From NCBI RefSeq assembly GCF_003932735.1, contig NZ_CP033611.1:1215501-1279500 (forward strand): DNA of 64,000 bases, read 5' to 3'. Position 1 is the first letter of the stretch, and every line of letters starts with the position of its first letter. A program made the translations under genes and the position numbers. Under the pieces are notes generated by a model that searched no databases, had not been told where the DNA came from, and was given only the letters and a program-made list of their open reading frames with translations. Shown here piece by piece: positions 54,725 to 64,000 of the stretch. This DNA comes from Rickettsiales endosymbiont of Stachyamoeba lipophora. GTDB lineage: Bacteria > Pseudomonadota > Alphaproteobacteria > Rickettsiales > 33-17.

Positions 54725-55248
54725 TATCTAAAACTATATTTATAAATTATCTTATCAACTATCATTGTCATTACTGGATATAAAATTAAGGACATTATAA
54801 AATTATATATAATATGAATATAATTCACCTCAAGATGCATTGTTACTTGGTATATCGCTATTTTTAATAAAATATCAATACTTAAGAATAATGCGCTATA
54901 AGCTAGTTCTAACGCAAAGTTTTCAATCTTGATCATGCGTAAAAAAGTATCATAAATATATTTAATAATAATAAAACTTAATAAATGTATACCTGTATAA
55001 AAACCGAAGATAAGATCAGCAATAAAGCCTATAAGTATTAAAAGCCAATAGTTAATTAAATTATGATAGTTTATTAAGAGATGAGTTGAAATCATAATAT
55101 AAAAATTAATGAAAAAGGTACCATGAAATATAGTGCTGGTATTAAAAATAATTCCAAACACATTGATACCTAATAAAATTAAACTTAATAGCTTGAAATA
55201 ATTATCGTAATTTAGTTCGCTTATAATTATTTTGCGATCAAGAATCAT
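54724..55248 (-). CDS. mreD: Rod shape-determining protein MreD
   Basis: A 174-residue inner-membrane protein with five or six hydrophobic spans and few polar stretches. The segment LLILIGFIADLIFGFYTGIHLLSFIIIKYI resembles the conserved MreD region (GLxxDxxxGxxLG). Its position directly before mrdA is the usual mreD-mrdA order. mreB and mreC are not in the window. Sequence conservation in this family is low, so context carries much of the call. Confidence 0.85.
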   Translation of the reverse strand: MILDRKIIISELNYDNYFKLLSLILLGINVFGIIFNTSTIFHGTFFINFYIMISTHLLINYHNLINYWLLILIGFIADLIFGFYTGIHLLSFIIIKYIYDTFLRMIKIENFALELAYSALFLSIDILLKIAIYQVTMHLEVNYIHIIYNFIMSLILYPVMTMIVDKIIYKYSFR

Positions 55249-55368
55249 GTAATTAACAAATTTTAAATATTAAACTTAAAGTTTAATCCAGTTTGCTAAA
55301 TATACAAGTGGCTGAATTATAATTAAATGTAATATATTATTAAATTTAGTTATTTTATGTGAAAGTAG

Positions 55369-56133
55369 CTATGGTAAAGAAGCAATTGTTAGCAAAAGAG
55401 CAGAATGATCTGAAAATGGTTGTGGTATAATTTCTAAATGTAATTTGCGTAATAAGCTGCTTGAGCAAATACATAAATCTATAGGATATTGCCATATATG
55501 AAAAGTAAAAGTAGGAATCTTTTGATCATTTAATATGGACAGATTAGCATCATGAGTAAAGGGTAAAAGCTCATTAAATCCTAGAAAATTATTAAAATCT
55601 CCCATAATAATCACTTCGCCTGGTTCATTTTTTGCTAGTGCACATATCTCTTGATATTGTTTAGCTCTTACGTTCTTTTTAAGAGAAAAATGTGCAAAAA
55701 AAAGAGTAATATTATTTATTAGGTTAATTTTATAAATTAATTTTTTAGTACCGTAAGTAAAATAAAGTTTTTGATAATTTAAGCTTAGCTTTGCAAAGAA
55801 CGCATTACATTTACCATTAAATATAGGCAGTTTATTTAAGTAACTATTCTGACTGTATTTATTTTCAATATCAAAAAAAGGATAATTTATATCTATTAAA
55901 TGTTCTATTTGATTAAAATAAGCCGAATTTAAAGAACCTTGATCAATTTCTACTACGCAACCTATGTCTGGTTTTTTTAGATTAATAATATTTTTTAGTT
56001 CTAATAATACCTGCCTTTGCACATTTGGTGGGCAATAAATATGGCGGTATAAATGTAATATATGTTGCTTTAAATAACCGTTGAAACCTCGTGCGTAGCC
56101 TAAATTGCTAAATAAAATTTTTAATTTGCCCAT
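55369..56133 (-). CDS. Endonuclease/exonuclease/phosphatase family protein (YbhP-like)
   Basis: A 254-residue protein of the EEP superfamily (metal-dependent phosphoesterases). The ends of the fold are clear: KILFSNLGYA at the N terminus, CVVEIDQGS with the metal-binding Glu, FAHFSL, IIMGDFNNF (Asp and Asn of the active site) and SDHSALLLT at the C terminus. It lies 17 bases downstream of a cardiolipin synthase-like gene. The same pairing, ybhP with clsB (ybhO), is known in Escherichia coli. The substrate is unknown; a lipid or nucleic acid phosphodiester are both possible. Confidence 0.85.
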   Translation of the reverse strand: MGKLKILFSNLGYARGFNGYLKQHILHLYRHIYCPPNVQRQVLLELKNIINLKKPDIGCVVEIDQGSLNSAYFNQIEHLIDINYPFFDIENKYSQNSYLNKLPIFNGKCNAFFAKLSLNYQKLYFTYGTKKLIYKINLINNITLFFAHFSLKKNVRAKQYQEICALAKNEPGEVIIMGDFNNFLGFNELLPFTHDANLSILNDQKIPTFTFHIWQYPIDLCICSSSLLRKLHLEIIPQPFSDHSALLLTIASLP

Positions 56134-56150
56134 AGTTTGTACTTTATAGT

Positions 56151-57242
56151 TTATAAAAGTTTTTTAAAGATTAGTCCTAATAATCCTATTATTTTTTGCC
56201 ATAATGGTTTTTGGTATAATTCGTTAATAGAGAGTTCTTTACTATGCATTAAGTCTACACAGTGTAAATTCTTTAATTCAACTATGGCTTGATGATTAGT
56301 AATAACCAGGCTTAGTTCATTGCTTTTCATAAGACTTAAATAATCAAAATTCATGCTTCCTACCATAGCCCATTCATCATCTATAATAGCGTATTTGGCG
56401 TGGAGTAACTGATCTTTAAACTGAAATATTTTAATCTTTGCCTGAATAGCTTTGATATAGTAGTGGAAAGTAATATAATCAATTAACTTTATATGAGAGC
56501 TTTCTGGTATTAGTAATACTATTTCTACCTTACGTGTTACCGCTTCTTTTAGGGATTGAAAAAAATTTTCTTCCGGAATGAAATAAGGTGTGACTAAATA
56601 TATATAGTTTCTTGCCTGTTTAATTTGTTCTAGTAATGCTTGATAAAGATATTTTTCGTGTCGTTTGGCATTGTTAACCAAGCATTTAAAGCCATTTTCA
56701 GTTATAGGGCTAAATGTGGTTAAATTACGTTTTTTATTAGAAATATTCTCGTTAAATAAAAGTTCAAAGTAATATTTAATATCATTGCAAATTAGTTCAC
56801 TACTTAATTTTATTACTAAATCATGCCAGTTATACATACGCTGATCAAGGCAGAATCCACCTATAAAGACTATTTGACTATCTATAAGCAAAATTTTTCT
56901 ATGATCTCTTGTGAACCAGGTGGTTATCTTAAACGGATGCCATTGTCGAATAGAATTATAAAAATAAAATTTTCCTCCATTTTGAATAAGAACTTTTATA
57001 AGAGGAGAGTTCCATAAATCTATACCACCTATCCAATCACATAATATTGCAACTTTTACTCCTTGCTTTGCTTTCTTGGTCAGTATTTTTAAAAACTTTC
57101 TGCCTACTTGATCATTTTTTATTATATATTGTTCTAGTAATATGGATTTTGTAGCTTTTGAGCAGCTTATATACATTTCATCTAAAAAGGCAGGAGTATT
57201 GTTATACCATTGCCAAGATTTATTAATATTTTGTGTCATCAT
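56151..57242 (-). CDS. Phospholipase D family cardiolipin synthase-like protein (ClsB-like)
   Basis: A 363-residue protein with two HKD motifs: HRKILLID (His114, Lys116, Asp121) and HAKYAIID (His281, Lys283, Asp288). There is no N-terminal membrane domain, as in ClsB rather than ClsA. Such enzymes join phospholipids into cardiolipin by transphosphatidylation. GGF after the first motif and GSMNFD after the second are typical. The start has two consecutive ATG codons. It is followed by the EEP gene. A hydrolytic phospholipase D acting on host lipids is the alternative. Confidence 0.88.
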   Translation of the reverse strand: MMTQNINKSWQWYNNTPAFLDEMYISCSKATKSILLEQYIIKNDQVGRKFLKILTKKAKQGVKVAILCDWIGGIDLWNSPLIKVLIQNGGKFYFYNSIRQWHPFKITTWFTRDHRKILLIDSQIVFIGGFCLDQRMYNWHDLVIKLSSELICNDIKYYFELLFNENISNKKRNLTTFSPITENGFKCLVNNAKRHEKYLYQALLEQIKQARNYIYLVTPYFIPEENFFQSLKEAVTRKVEIVLLIPESSHIKLIDYITFHYYIKAIQAKIKIFQFKDQLLHAKYAIIDDEWAMVGSMNFDYLSLMKSNELSLVITNHQAIVELKNLHCVDLMHSKELSINELYQKPLWQKIIGLLGLIFKKLL

Positions 57243-57764
57243 AATCTAAGTATTTCTGCATACCATAGTGTGTTTACATCTTCCCTATAAGCCTAATAGT
57301 AAGATATTTTAAAAGTAGCTAAGCAGCTTTTTTTAAAGATGCCTGGTTAACAATAGGGATAAATTCCTACCATAAGGCTTATGCAACTATAGAAATAAAT
57401 AACTTTGAGAAGATAAGTGAAATTTAAAACATTATTACGTGAGAATGATTTGTGATCATAGTCATTGTTAGATGGTTAATCTTATATACAGCAATTTAGA
57501 ACACGATGAAGGTAAATACCAAAAAAAATCAAGAGATTAGATTGAGCTGGGAAACCCTTAGCTAATAAAAAGAAACTGAGTTTGCGTTACCCAGGCTTGC
57601 TGGTATGTGTCCAGCATAAGCAGGGCTTTTTTTTGTGGGGTACGGCTAATAACTTTATCTTAAAGGTATGTTGGAATCCTACGGAATTGCTAAATAATCT
57701 ATTTCGATTTAAAAATAAAATTATTAAATAAAGTTATGAGCTCGCTGCATAAAAATAAAGAAAT
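57243..57764. other. Gene-free region between prfC and the ClsB-like gene
   Basis: This 522-base gap has no convincing ORF. It contains a block at 57481-57509 partly shared with 8218-8260, and a plus-strand hairpin with a T8 run at 57595-57634 that is not explained by any plus-strand gene. The minus-strand promoter of the clsB-like gene must also lie here. Confidence 0.5.
57595..57634 (+). terminator. Plus-strand terminator-like hairpin without an upstream gene
   Basis: GCTTGCTGG (57595-57603) pairs with CCAGC and AAGC (57611-57621) with a two-base bulge, then AGGGC and eight T (57627-57634). Flanking genes are on the other strand, so it may end an unannotated small RNA. Confidence 0.55.
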
Positions 57765-59363
57765 TTAATCTATATATTGCTCACGGGTTTTAGCAAAAAC
57801 TAAGTTGGGAAATTTTTCTTGTACTCGTTTTAAATCCCAGTTGTCGCGAGCCAAATAGACTGGTATGCCATCTTTATCTTCTGCTATTTGGGTTTGATAT
57901 AGATCACTAAGTTTTTTAATTTCTTTAGGATCTTCTGCAAATAGCCAGCGTGTAGTTTCATAAGGTGATGATTCAAAAATGGCAGAAAGATTATATTCTG
58001 ATTCCATTCTTGATAATACTACATCAAGTTGTAATTGACCTACTACCCCGATTACCCACTGTGAACCTAGTATAGGTTTAAATAGTTGTAATATTCCTTC
58101 TTCGGCTAAATCTTCTAAGGCTTTACGTAAATGTTTGATACGGATGGGATCGTTAACATGTACTCGTTTTAAAATTTCAGGAGTAAAGCTAGGGATACCT
58201 TTAAAGTGTAAATCTTCCCCTTCGCTAAGAGTATCGCCAATTCTTAAGGTGCCGTGGTTGGGAATGCCAATAATATCTCCTGGATATGCTTCTTGAGTTA
58301 ATTGGCGTTCACGTGCTAAGAAAAACACCGGATTTTGAATAGCTAATAGTTTTCCAGTACGAGTTTGTTTAAGTTTCATACCACGCTTAAAAGTACCTGA
58401 GCATATTCTTAAAAAGGCTATGCGGTCACGATGGTTAGGATCCATGTTAGCCTGGACTTTAAATACAAAGCCGGTTACTTTCGGTTCCAAAGCACTTACC
58501 GGACGAGGGTTGGCCGGTTGCATATTTGGACAAGGCGCCATTTTGGTTAGCCCTTCTAGTAATTCTTTTATACCAAAATTGCGCAGAGCGCTGCCAAAAT
58601 AAACTGGAGTTAAATGGCCTTCTCGGTAGCTTTGTGTATCAAATGCTTTACCGGCTATATGCATTAACTCAGTATCTTCTATCAACTTTGTTTGTAGCGC
58701 AGGGGACATAAAATCTGCAAGACGCGTGTCAGTAGAGGAATGGACTTTTATAACTTGTGATGATTCTCCGCCATTCTCAGGTTGAAAGTATAGAAAGGAA
58801 GAGTTCTCTGTCTGAAAGCATCCTTTGAATTCTTTACCCATGCCGATTGGCCAATTTATTGGAGAGGCGTCCAGCGCAAGTTTTTGCTCAATTTCATCTA
58901 ATAATTCAAAAGGATCGCGTGCCTCACGATCAAATTTATTAATAAAAGTAACAATAGGAATATTACGCATCCGGCATACTTCAAACAATTTGAGTGTTTG
59001 GGTCTCAATGCCTTTAGCAGCATCAATTACCATAATAGCTGAATCGACGGCGGTAAGGGTTCTATAAGTATCTTCACTAAAATCTTGGTGCCCTGGTGTA
59101 TCTAGTAGATTAAAAGTTAAGCCGGCATGTTCAAAGGTCATTACCGATGAGGTAATAGAAATACCACGCTTGCGTTCCATTTCCATCCAGTCAGAATGAG
59201 CGTGTCTTCTGGCTCCTCGTGCCTTTACTTCGCCAGCTATGTGAATAGCTCCACTATTTAATAATAGTTTTTCCGTTAAAGTGGTTTTGCCGGCATCAGG
59301 ATGAGAGATGATGGCAAAAGTACGACGTTGATTGGATTGGTGTGGTTTGGTAATATCCTGCAT
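57765..59363 (-). CDS. prfC: Peptide chain release factor 3
   Basis: GTPase that recycles RF1 and RF2 after termination. The P-loop SHPDAGKTT is at residues 20-28, switch II LLDTPGHQDF follows, and the NKFD motif is in FINKFDREARDP. RF3-specific GVVGQLQLDVVLSRME lies in the C-terminal part. The 532-residue length is standard. Loss of prfC is frequent in reduced genomes, so its presence fits a larger Rickettsiales-type genome. Confidence 0.96.
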   Translation of the reverse strand: MQDITKPHQSNQRRTFAIISHPDAGKTTLTEKLLLNSGAIHIAGEVKARGARRHAHSDWMEMERKRGISITSSVMTFEHAGLTFNLLDTPGHQDFSEDTYRTLTAVDSAIMVIDAAKGIETQTLKLFEVCRMRNIPIVTFINKFDREARDPFELLDEIEQKLALDASPINWPIGMGKEFKGCFQTENSSFLYFQPENGGESSQVIKVHSSTDTRLADFMSPALQTKLIEDTELMHIAGKAFDTQSYREGHLTPVYFGSALRNFGIKELLEGLTKMAPCPNMQPANPRPVSALEPKVTGFVFKVQANMDPNHRDRIAFLRICSGTFKRGMKLKQTRTGKLLAIQNPVFFLARERQLTQEAYPGDIIGIPNHGTLRIGDTLSEGEDLHFKGIPSFTPEILKRVHVNDPIRIKHLRKALEDLAEEGILQLFKPILGSQWVIGVVGQLQLDVVLSRMESEYNLSAIFESSPYETTRWLFAEDPKEIKKLSDLYQTQIAEDKDGIPVYLARDNWDLKRVQEKFPNLVFAKTREQYID

Positions 59364-60083
59364 AAAATATCTCTATTATGTACTCTTGATAACTTGGTGC
59401 ATTCAAAATAGATAATTCTCTAAGAACTATCATCAGTTTTTATGTTAAGAACGCTTGCTAAATCAGGAGTGTAATTATCTGCTGTTAACTTATAGAACAA
59501 AGTGATAAAAAAGATAGTAATAAATAATAAATTAAGCTTAATTCTTTGAGATAAATCAGTAAATAATCAGCTTAATCTTAGGTTGTGTGTACTGACCGTA
59601 ATATAGAGGTAAGGTGTAATCCTGCTAAGCGTAACAACAAAAAATATTAACGCCTTAGCTCCCATAATTCTAAAAGCTTTTGAGCTCATTTGTAAACAAG
59701 TATGGATACAAGCTTATAAGATATTTATGATTGTTAACAATATTTATATTTTTTATTATTTAGGATGACATCAGAGGCATGCTCACAAGCGTAGAATAGT
59801 GGCTAGTATCAATATAACCTACAACTAGAATTATTTTAGAATCTTCTAATAGTAGCTTGGTACAATACCGAAAAAAGAAATTGCAGCAATAGCCAAATAT
59901 TCTAAAGCTACATATTTGGCAACTTTAAGATATTTAGAATGTTTTTCAATATTTTTTGATGCCTTATAAGCTAAAATGGTTATCAGCTTTGGAGATCACC
60001 TTGAAGAAGGTAATCCTGATAAGCTTCCAGCCCAGTAGTAAAATCGGTTAAAGCATTTTTATGGTGCTTAAGTAATGAATTGG
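59364..60083. other. Long intergenic region with a possible gene remnant
   Basis: This 720-base gap between the RND permease and prfC holds no intact gene. On the minus strand two protein-like stretches lie in different frames: about 59983-60080 (with ALTDFTTGLEAYQDYL, stopped by TGA) and 59846-59995 (with LAYKASKNIEKHSKYLKVAK, no good start). They may be one decayed gene. The rest shows no structure that I recognise. Confidence 0.45.
59846..60080 (-). pseudogene. Possible frameshifted gene remnant
   Basis: Two adjacent minus-strand frames give coherent, helix-like peptides with a frame change near 59985-59995. The second peptide ends in a hydrophobic stretch (VALEYLAIAAISFFGIV). Neither has a ribosome site. 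I cannot name a family. Chance openness in AT-rich DNA is a real alternative. Confidence 0.25.
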
Positions 60084-63000
60084 TTACTTGTTGTCAGTTT
60101 TTTTCATGATCAACGTATAAAATAATGGAATAAAGAAAATGGCTACAAAGGTGGCAAACAGCATACCTCCAATTACTCCAGTACCGATAGAATGCCTGCT
60201 GGCAGAACCTGCACCACTGCTGATCGCAAGGGGTACACAACCTAAAATAAAGGCAAGGGAGGTCATGATAATCGGGCGGAAACGCAGCTTGGCTGCAGTA
60301 ATGGCTGATTCAATAATGTTCATACCTTTATTGTGATTTATAGCAGCAAATTCAACAATTAATATGGCATTTTTAGCAGATAATCCTATGAGCGTAATGA
60401 GACCAATTTGAAAATATACATCATTGTTTAATCCTCTTAGATATACTGCGAGTAAAGCTCCTAATACAGCAAAAGGGACCGCGACAATTACCGATAATGG
60501 TAATGACCATCTTTCATATTGAGCAGCCAAGATAAGGAACACCATAATAATTCCAAAAATGAATGCAATGGTGCTTGAGCCGCTTGCTGTACGCTCTTGG
60601 TAAGCAGAATCGGTCCATCCAATTGAATAACCTTGTGGTAAAGTTTTGTGGGCAAGTTCTTCCATTATAGTAATGGCTTCGCCTGAACTCACACCTGGAA
60701 TTGGACCACCCATGATTTTAGCGGCAGGGAAGGCGTTAAATCTTTCAATGATATCCGGCCCTATTATCCGCTTAACGGTTACTAATGCATCTAACGGAAT
60801 GAGCTTGCTGCTAAGTGAACGTACATATATTTCTTTTAAACGCTCAGCTTTATCTCTAAATTCTGAATCAGCCTGCAAATTAACCTTATAAGACCTACCA
60901 TATAAACTAAAATCGTTTACATAAAATCCACCCAACGCAGTTTGAAGAGTAGTATACACTGCATCAATTGGTACATCCAAAGCTTTAGCTTTAATAACAT
61001 TAAGTTCCATTAAATATTGTGGTACATTTACTGATAAAGTACTGGTTACTCCTGTAAGTTTCGGTTGTTGTTGTGCTGCTTGTACTAATTGTGCAGTAAC
61101 TGCGGCTAATTCGGCAGTACTGGCACCGATTTTATTTTGAAGATATAAATTAAAACCGCCGGTAGTGCTCATTCCCATAATAGGTGGAGGATTAAATGCC
61201 AGAATAAAAGAATCTTTGATGTCAGCAGTAATGCCCATAAAGCGGCCTACTAAGTTTCTAGCATCTTGCTCTTTTTTAGGCCGTTTATTCCAATCTTTTA
61301 AATTAATAAAAGATATTCCTGAGTAAGATTTGGGGGTAAATGTAAATAGATCAAGACCTGCAAATGTAACTATATCAGCTACTTCTGGTTGTGCTAAAAA
61401 GCGTTTATCAGCCTCATCAGTCACCGCTTTAGTGCGTGATAGGGAAGCGCCAGGCAGTAATTGTGTCATAATAAAAGAATATCCTTGATCCTCATCTGGT
61501 ACTAAGCTGGTTGGTATGCGTGAAAATAATACTCCACTGGCAATTAAAATACCTATAAAAATGGTGATACCTAACGACGCCCGTTTGATTAAAAATTTGA
61601 CTTTGTCAGTGTAACTTAAAGTTAATTGTTCAAACCAATTGTTAAACCATCTGAAAAACTTTAAGGGTTCATTATGAGATGGCTTAATGATTAAAGCGCA
61701 AAGAGCAGGGGTTAAAGTAAGAGCCACAATACCAGAAATGATTACCGAAATAGAAATGGTAATAGCAAACTGCTTATACATTTCACCAGTGAGTCCACCC
61801 ATAAATGCAACTGGGATAAATACCGCACAAAGTACTAATACAATGGCTATAACAGGACCAGTTACTTCTTGCATAGCTTTAATTGACGCCTGATATGCCG
61901 GTAGCTGCTCCTCTTTCATAATTCTTTCAACATTTTCTAGTACTACTATAGCATCATCTACTACTATCCCAATAGCTAACACTAAGCCAAACAAGGTAAG
62001 TAAATTAATTGAGAAACCAAGCAAGTACATTCCAGCAAAGGTTCCAATTAATGATACAGGGACGGCTATAATGGGAATTAATGTAGCTCTAAAATTTTGT
62101 AAAAATAAATAAACCACTAGTACTACTAAAATAATAGCTTCTATAAAGGTGCTAATTACTTCATTAATAGATACTTGAATAAATTGAGTAGTATCAAAGG
62201 GAATAGAATGATTTATTCCTGTTGGGAAACTATGTGCTAATTCGGCCATTTTTGCTTTAATAGCCGTAGCGGTTTTTAATGCATTTGCTCCGGGCTGTAA
62301 GAATATTCCAATTGCTACTGCGGGGGTACCATTGTAGCTTGCTGCAAAGCTGTAGTCTTGAGCGCCTAATTCAATGTTAGCAACATCCTTCAGTTTAAGC
62401 AGCCTACCTTTTGAATCAGCCCTTAATATGATCTCTTCAAATTCTTTAACTTCGCTAAGACGGGCAGGAGTATTAATAGTATAAGTAAATTGTTGCGGGG
62501 ATTTAAGAGGTTCTTGGCCAAACTGCCCGGCAGCATATTGTGAGTTTTGTTCCCTAAGGGCTTTTATTACTTCATTAGGAGTTAAGTTGTAGAAAGCTAA
62601 TTTATCTGGTTTAAACCAGATTCTCATTGAATAATCTTTAGCGCCAAATAACATAGCATCACCAACACCGGGAATGCGTTTAAGCTCATCAATAATATTT
62701 AAAAGTGCATAATTGCTAATATAAATAGGATCATATTTTCCTGAGCTGGAAAACATAGTAACTACTTGTAAAATAGAGCTGGATCTTTTAGTTACGCTGA
62801 TTCCGTTTCTTCTTACCTCTTCCGGGATACGTGCTAAAGCAGCTTGAACACGATTGTTTACATCGATTGTTGCTTGTTCCGCATCAGTGCCAATCTCAAA
62901 AGTTAAAGTAAGATCTAACTGACCATTATTGGTGGCTAGTGAGCGCATATAAAGCATATTGCTAACACCGTTAATTTGCTGTTCAAGAGGAGCAGCAACA

Positions 63001-63182
63001 GTATTGGATACTACTTCGGCATTAGCTCCTGGATAGTGAGCGGTTACTACTACTTCGGGCGGGACGATTTCCGGATATTGAGCAACCGGTAGGTTATTCA
63101 TGGCTGCAATACCTGCAAGAACAATAATAATAGATATTACTGCTGAAAATACAGGGCGGTTAATAAAAAATTTAGCAAACAT
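60084..63182 (-). CDS. RND multidrug efflux permease (AcrB/MexB, HAE1 family)
   Basis: Inner-membrane proton-drug antiporter that joins a periplasmic adaptor and an outer-membrane channel. It starts [18 protein letters not shown], the usual HAE1 opening. The proton-relay Asp pair is in [16 protein letters not shown], and the C-terminal part has [14 protein letters not shown] with its conserved Lys. The 1032-residue length is full. The adaptor gene lies 18 bases upstream, so both form an operon. The substrates are unknown. Confidence 0.96.
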   Translation of the reverse strand: MFAKFFINRPVFSAVISIIIVLAGIAAMNNLPVAQYPEIVPPEVVVTAHYPGANAEVVSNTVAAPLEQQINGVSNMLYMRSLATNNGQLDLTLTFEIGTDAEQATIDVNNRVQAALARIPEEVRRNGISVTKRSSSILQVVTMFSSSGKYDPIYISNYALLNIIDELKRIPGVGDAMLFGAKDYSMRIWFKPDKLAFYNLTPNEVIKALREQNSQYAAGQFGQEPLKSPQQFTYTINTPARLSEVKEFEEIILRADSKGRLLKLKDVANIELGAQDYSFAASYNGTPAVAIGIFLQPGANALKTATAIKAKMAELAHSFPTGINHSIPFDTTQFIQVSINEVISTFIEAIILVVLVVYLFLQNFRATLIPIIAVPVSLIGTFAGMYLLGFSINLLTLFGLVLAIGIVVDDAIVVLENVERIMKEEQLPAYQASIKAMQEVTGPVIAIVLVLCAVFIPVAFMGGLTGEMYKQFAITISISVIISGIVALTLTPALCALIIKPSHNEPLKFFRWFNNWFEQLTLSYTDKVKFLIKRASLGITIFIGILIASGVLFSRIPTSLVPDEDQGYSFIMTQLLPGASLSRTKAVTDEADKRFLAQPEVADIVTFAGLDLFTFTPKSYSGISFINLKDWNKRPKKEQDARNLVGRFMGITADIKDSFILAFNPPPIMGMSTTGGFNLYLQNKIGASTAELAAVTAQLVQAAQQQPKLTGVTSTLSVNVPQYLMELNVIKAKALDVPIDAVYTTLQTALGGFYVNDFSLYGRSYKVNLQADSEFRDKAERLKEIYVRSLSSKLIPLDALVTVKRIIGPDIIERFNAFPAAKIMGGPIPGVSSGEAITIMEELAHKTLPQGYSIGWTDSAYQERTASGSSTIAFIFGIIMVFLILAAQYERWSLPLSVIVAVPFAVLGALLAVYLRGLNNDVYFQIGLITLIGLSAKNAILIVEFAAINHNKGMNIIESAITAAKLRFRPIIMTSLAFILGCVPLAISSGAGSASRHSIGTGVIGGMLFATFVAIFFIPLFYTLIMKKTDNK

Positions 63183-63200
63183 AATAATTTATAAATGATA

Positions 63201-64000
63201 TTATTGTTCTTTAGTTTGATCAGTTTGATTATTTTCAGTATCCACTATAACTACTTGTTGAGGGTATATTTTAATCATTCCCTCTGTGACAATGCGATCA
63301 CCTGATTCTAAGCCATGTTCAATCATTCTTCCTTGTTCGATTAAGCTACCTAATTTAACAGGTTTAATTATAATCTTATTATCATTATTAACTGTGTATA
63401 CAAAGGTACCTTGTGAACCCTGCATTACTGCTTGATCTGGAATAATAATTGCTCCGTTAATTTTAATTCCTTTAATTATAACTTTTGCAAATTGCCCAGG
63501 TGTAATTTTATTTGCCGGATTTGGAACAATAGCAGTGGCTTTTATAGTGCTAGTTTGTTCATCAATTACACTATCATTAAAATGAAAGGATCCTTCATGT
63601 TCATAGAGTTCATCATTATCTAGCTTAAGTGCTATTTTTAAATCATTGATTTGGCCGGAGGAACTTATCTTTTTAAGATAATTTGTTAAAAAATCTTGAT
63701 CAGAATATCCAAACTCTACATAACAAGGATCTAATTGTACCACTTTAGTAAGTAAGGTTGAATTGGCCAACACCAAATTACCTTCAGTATATTCTGCTTT
63801 GCCTGCAATTCCATTAATAGGAGCTGTAACATTGGTATATTCTAGATTGATACTAGCTGTGCGAGCATCTGCTTCGGCTTGTTGGAAGTTTGCTAAAGCT
63901 TCTTCATATTCACGAGAGCTAACAGTTTTTTCATGAAACAATTTCTTTATACGTTGATAATTGTGTTCAGTTTGTTGTAAACGTGATTTAGCTTTCATTG
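63201..64000 (-). CDS. RND efflux periplasmic adaptor (AcrA/MexA-like), 5' end outside the window
   Basis: C-terminal part (at least 265 residues) of a membrane-fusion protein. Visible parts are the end of the coiled-coil hairpin (about the first 50 residues seen, with KLFHEKTVSSREYEEALAN), the returning lipoyl half-motif TNVTAPINGIAGKAEYTEG, a beta-barrel domain with ITPGQFAKVIIKG, and the membrane-proximal domain. The frame runs off the window end, so the Met near 63998 is internal and not the start. It pairs with the permease gene downstream. Confidence 0.93.
   Translation of the reverse strand, partial: MKAKSRLQQTEHNYQRIKKLFHEKTVSSREYEEALANFQQAEADARTASINLEYTNVTAPINGIAGKAEYTEGNLVLANSTLLTKVVQLDPCYVEFGYSDQDFLTNYLKKISSSGQINDLKIALKLDNDELYEHEGSFHFNDSVIDEQTSTIKATAIVPNPANKITPGQFAKVIIKGIKINGAIIIPDQAVMQGSQGTFVYTVNNDNKIIIKPVKLGSLIEQGRMIEHGLESGDRIVTEGMIKIYPQQVVIVDTENNQTDQTKEQ

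Noticed and set aside
1-64000. tRNA genes, rRNA genes, insertion sequences and a replication origin
   Set aside because: No T-loop plus CCA-type cloverleaf outside the tmRNA, no rRNA-like blocks, no transposase motifs with terminal repeats and no cluster of DnaA boxes was seen by eye. A covariance-model scan would be needed to exclude tRNA fully.

Overview
The window is AT-rich (about one third G+C by eye) and densely coded on both strands. It looks like the chromosome of an intracellular alphaproteobacterium, most probably of Rickettsiales type. The evidence is a circularly permuted two-piece tmRNA gene of alphaproteobacterial form, an NDUFA12-family complex I subunit next to MlaD and DUF2155 proteins, a DUF3576 lipoprotein before leuS, system I cytochrome c maturation genes, flavin-dependent thymidylate synthase ThyX, and an ankyrin-like protein of host-interaction type. 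Unlike many reduced Rickettsiales it keeps LPS genes (lpxC, lptE, a WecA/WbpL-like transferase) and polyhydroxyalkanoate genes. The species cannot be fixed from the sequence alone.

Layout. 1-13.2 kb: polyprenyl-phosphate sugar transferase; then on the minus strand a giant AsmA/YhdP-like protein, thyX, a Na+/solute symporter-histidine kinase fusion, lpxC, dxs, and the DUF2155-mlaD-NDUFA12 cluster. 13.3-16.4 kb: tmRNA, a short Tyr/Trp-rich leader ORF, and a three-gene TrpXYZ-type ABC importer. 16.6-22.7 kb: a small unknown protein, a divergent malate/lactate dehydrogenase, a periplasmic binding protein, dprA and topA. 22.8-27.3 kb: an accessory patch with a Met/Cys-rich phasin-like protein and four unknown proteins, two of them tandem paralogs. 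27.4-34.6 kb: pgsA, uvrC, an MFS transporter, ubiK, lgt, a MidA/NDUFAF7 methyltransferase and a quinone oxidoreductase-like protein. 34.6-39.0 kb: ccmD (38 codons), ccmE, ccmF, a VanX-like protein with an altered catalytic residue, ccmG and ccmH. 39.1-50.7 kb: parE, phaC, plsY, a BON-domain protein, gshB, DUF3576, leuS, lptE, holA and a small P-loop protein. 50.9-57.2 kb, minus strand: a membrane-anchored ankyrin-like protein with eleven 78-bp repeats, mrdA (PBP2), mreD, and a YbhP/ClsB-like pair. 57.8-64 kb, minus strand: prfC, a gene remnant, and an RND efflux permease with its adaptor, cut by the window end.

How the genes fit together. Envelope assembly dominates: LpxC, LptE, Lgt, MlaD, AsmA-like, PgsA, ClsB-like, PlsY, PBP2/MreD and a BON protein. 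Respiration is served by Ccm, NDUFA12, MidA and UbiK. PhaC and the phasin-like protein suggest carbon storage granules. The TrpXYZ-like importer, a periplasmic binding protein, the MFS carrier and the symporter-kinase suggest scavenging from and sensing of a host cytoplasm. The most unusual points are the Tyr/Trp leader ORF before the TrpXYZ-like operon, the Glu-to-Lys change in the VanX-like protein, the recently expanded repeat array in the ankyrin-like protein, the unknown paralog pair, and a dispersed intergenic sequence block.
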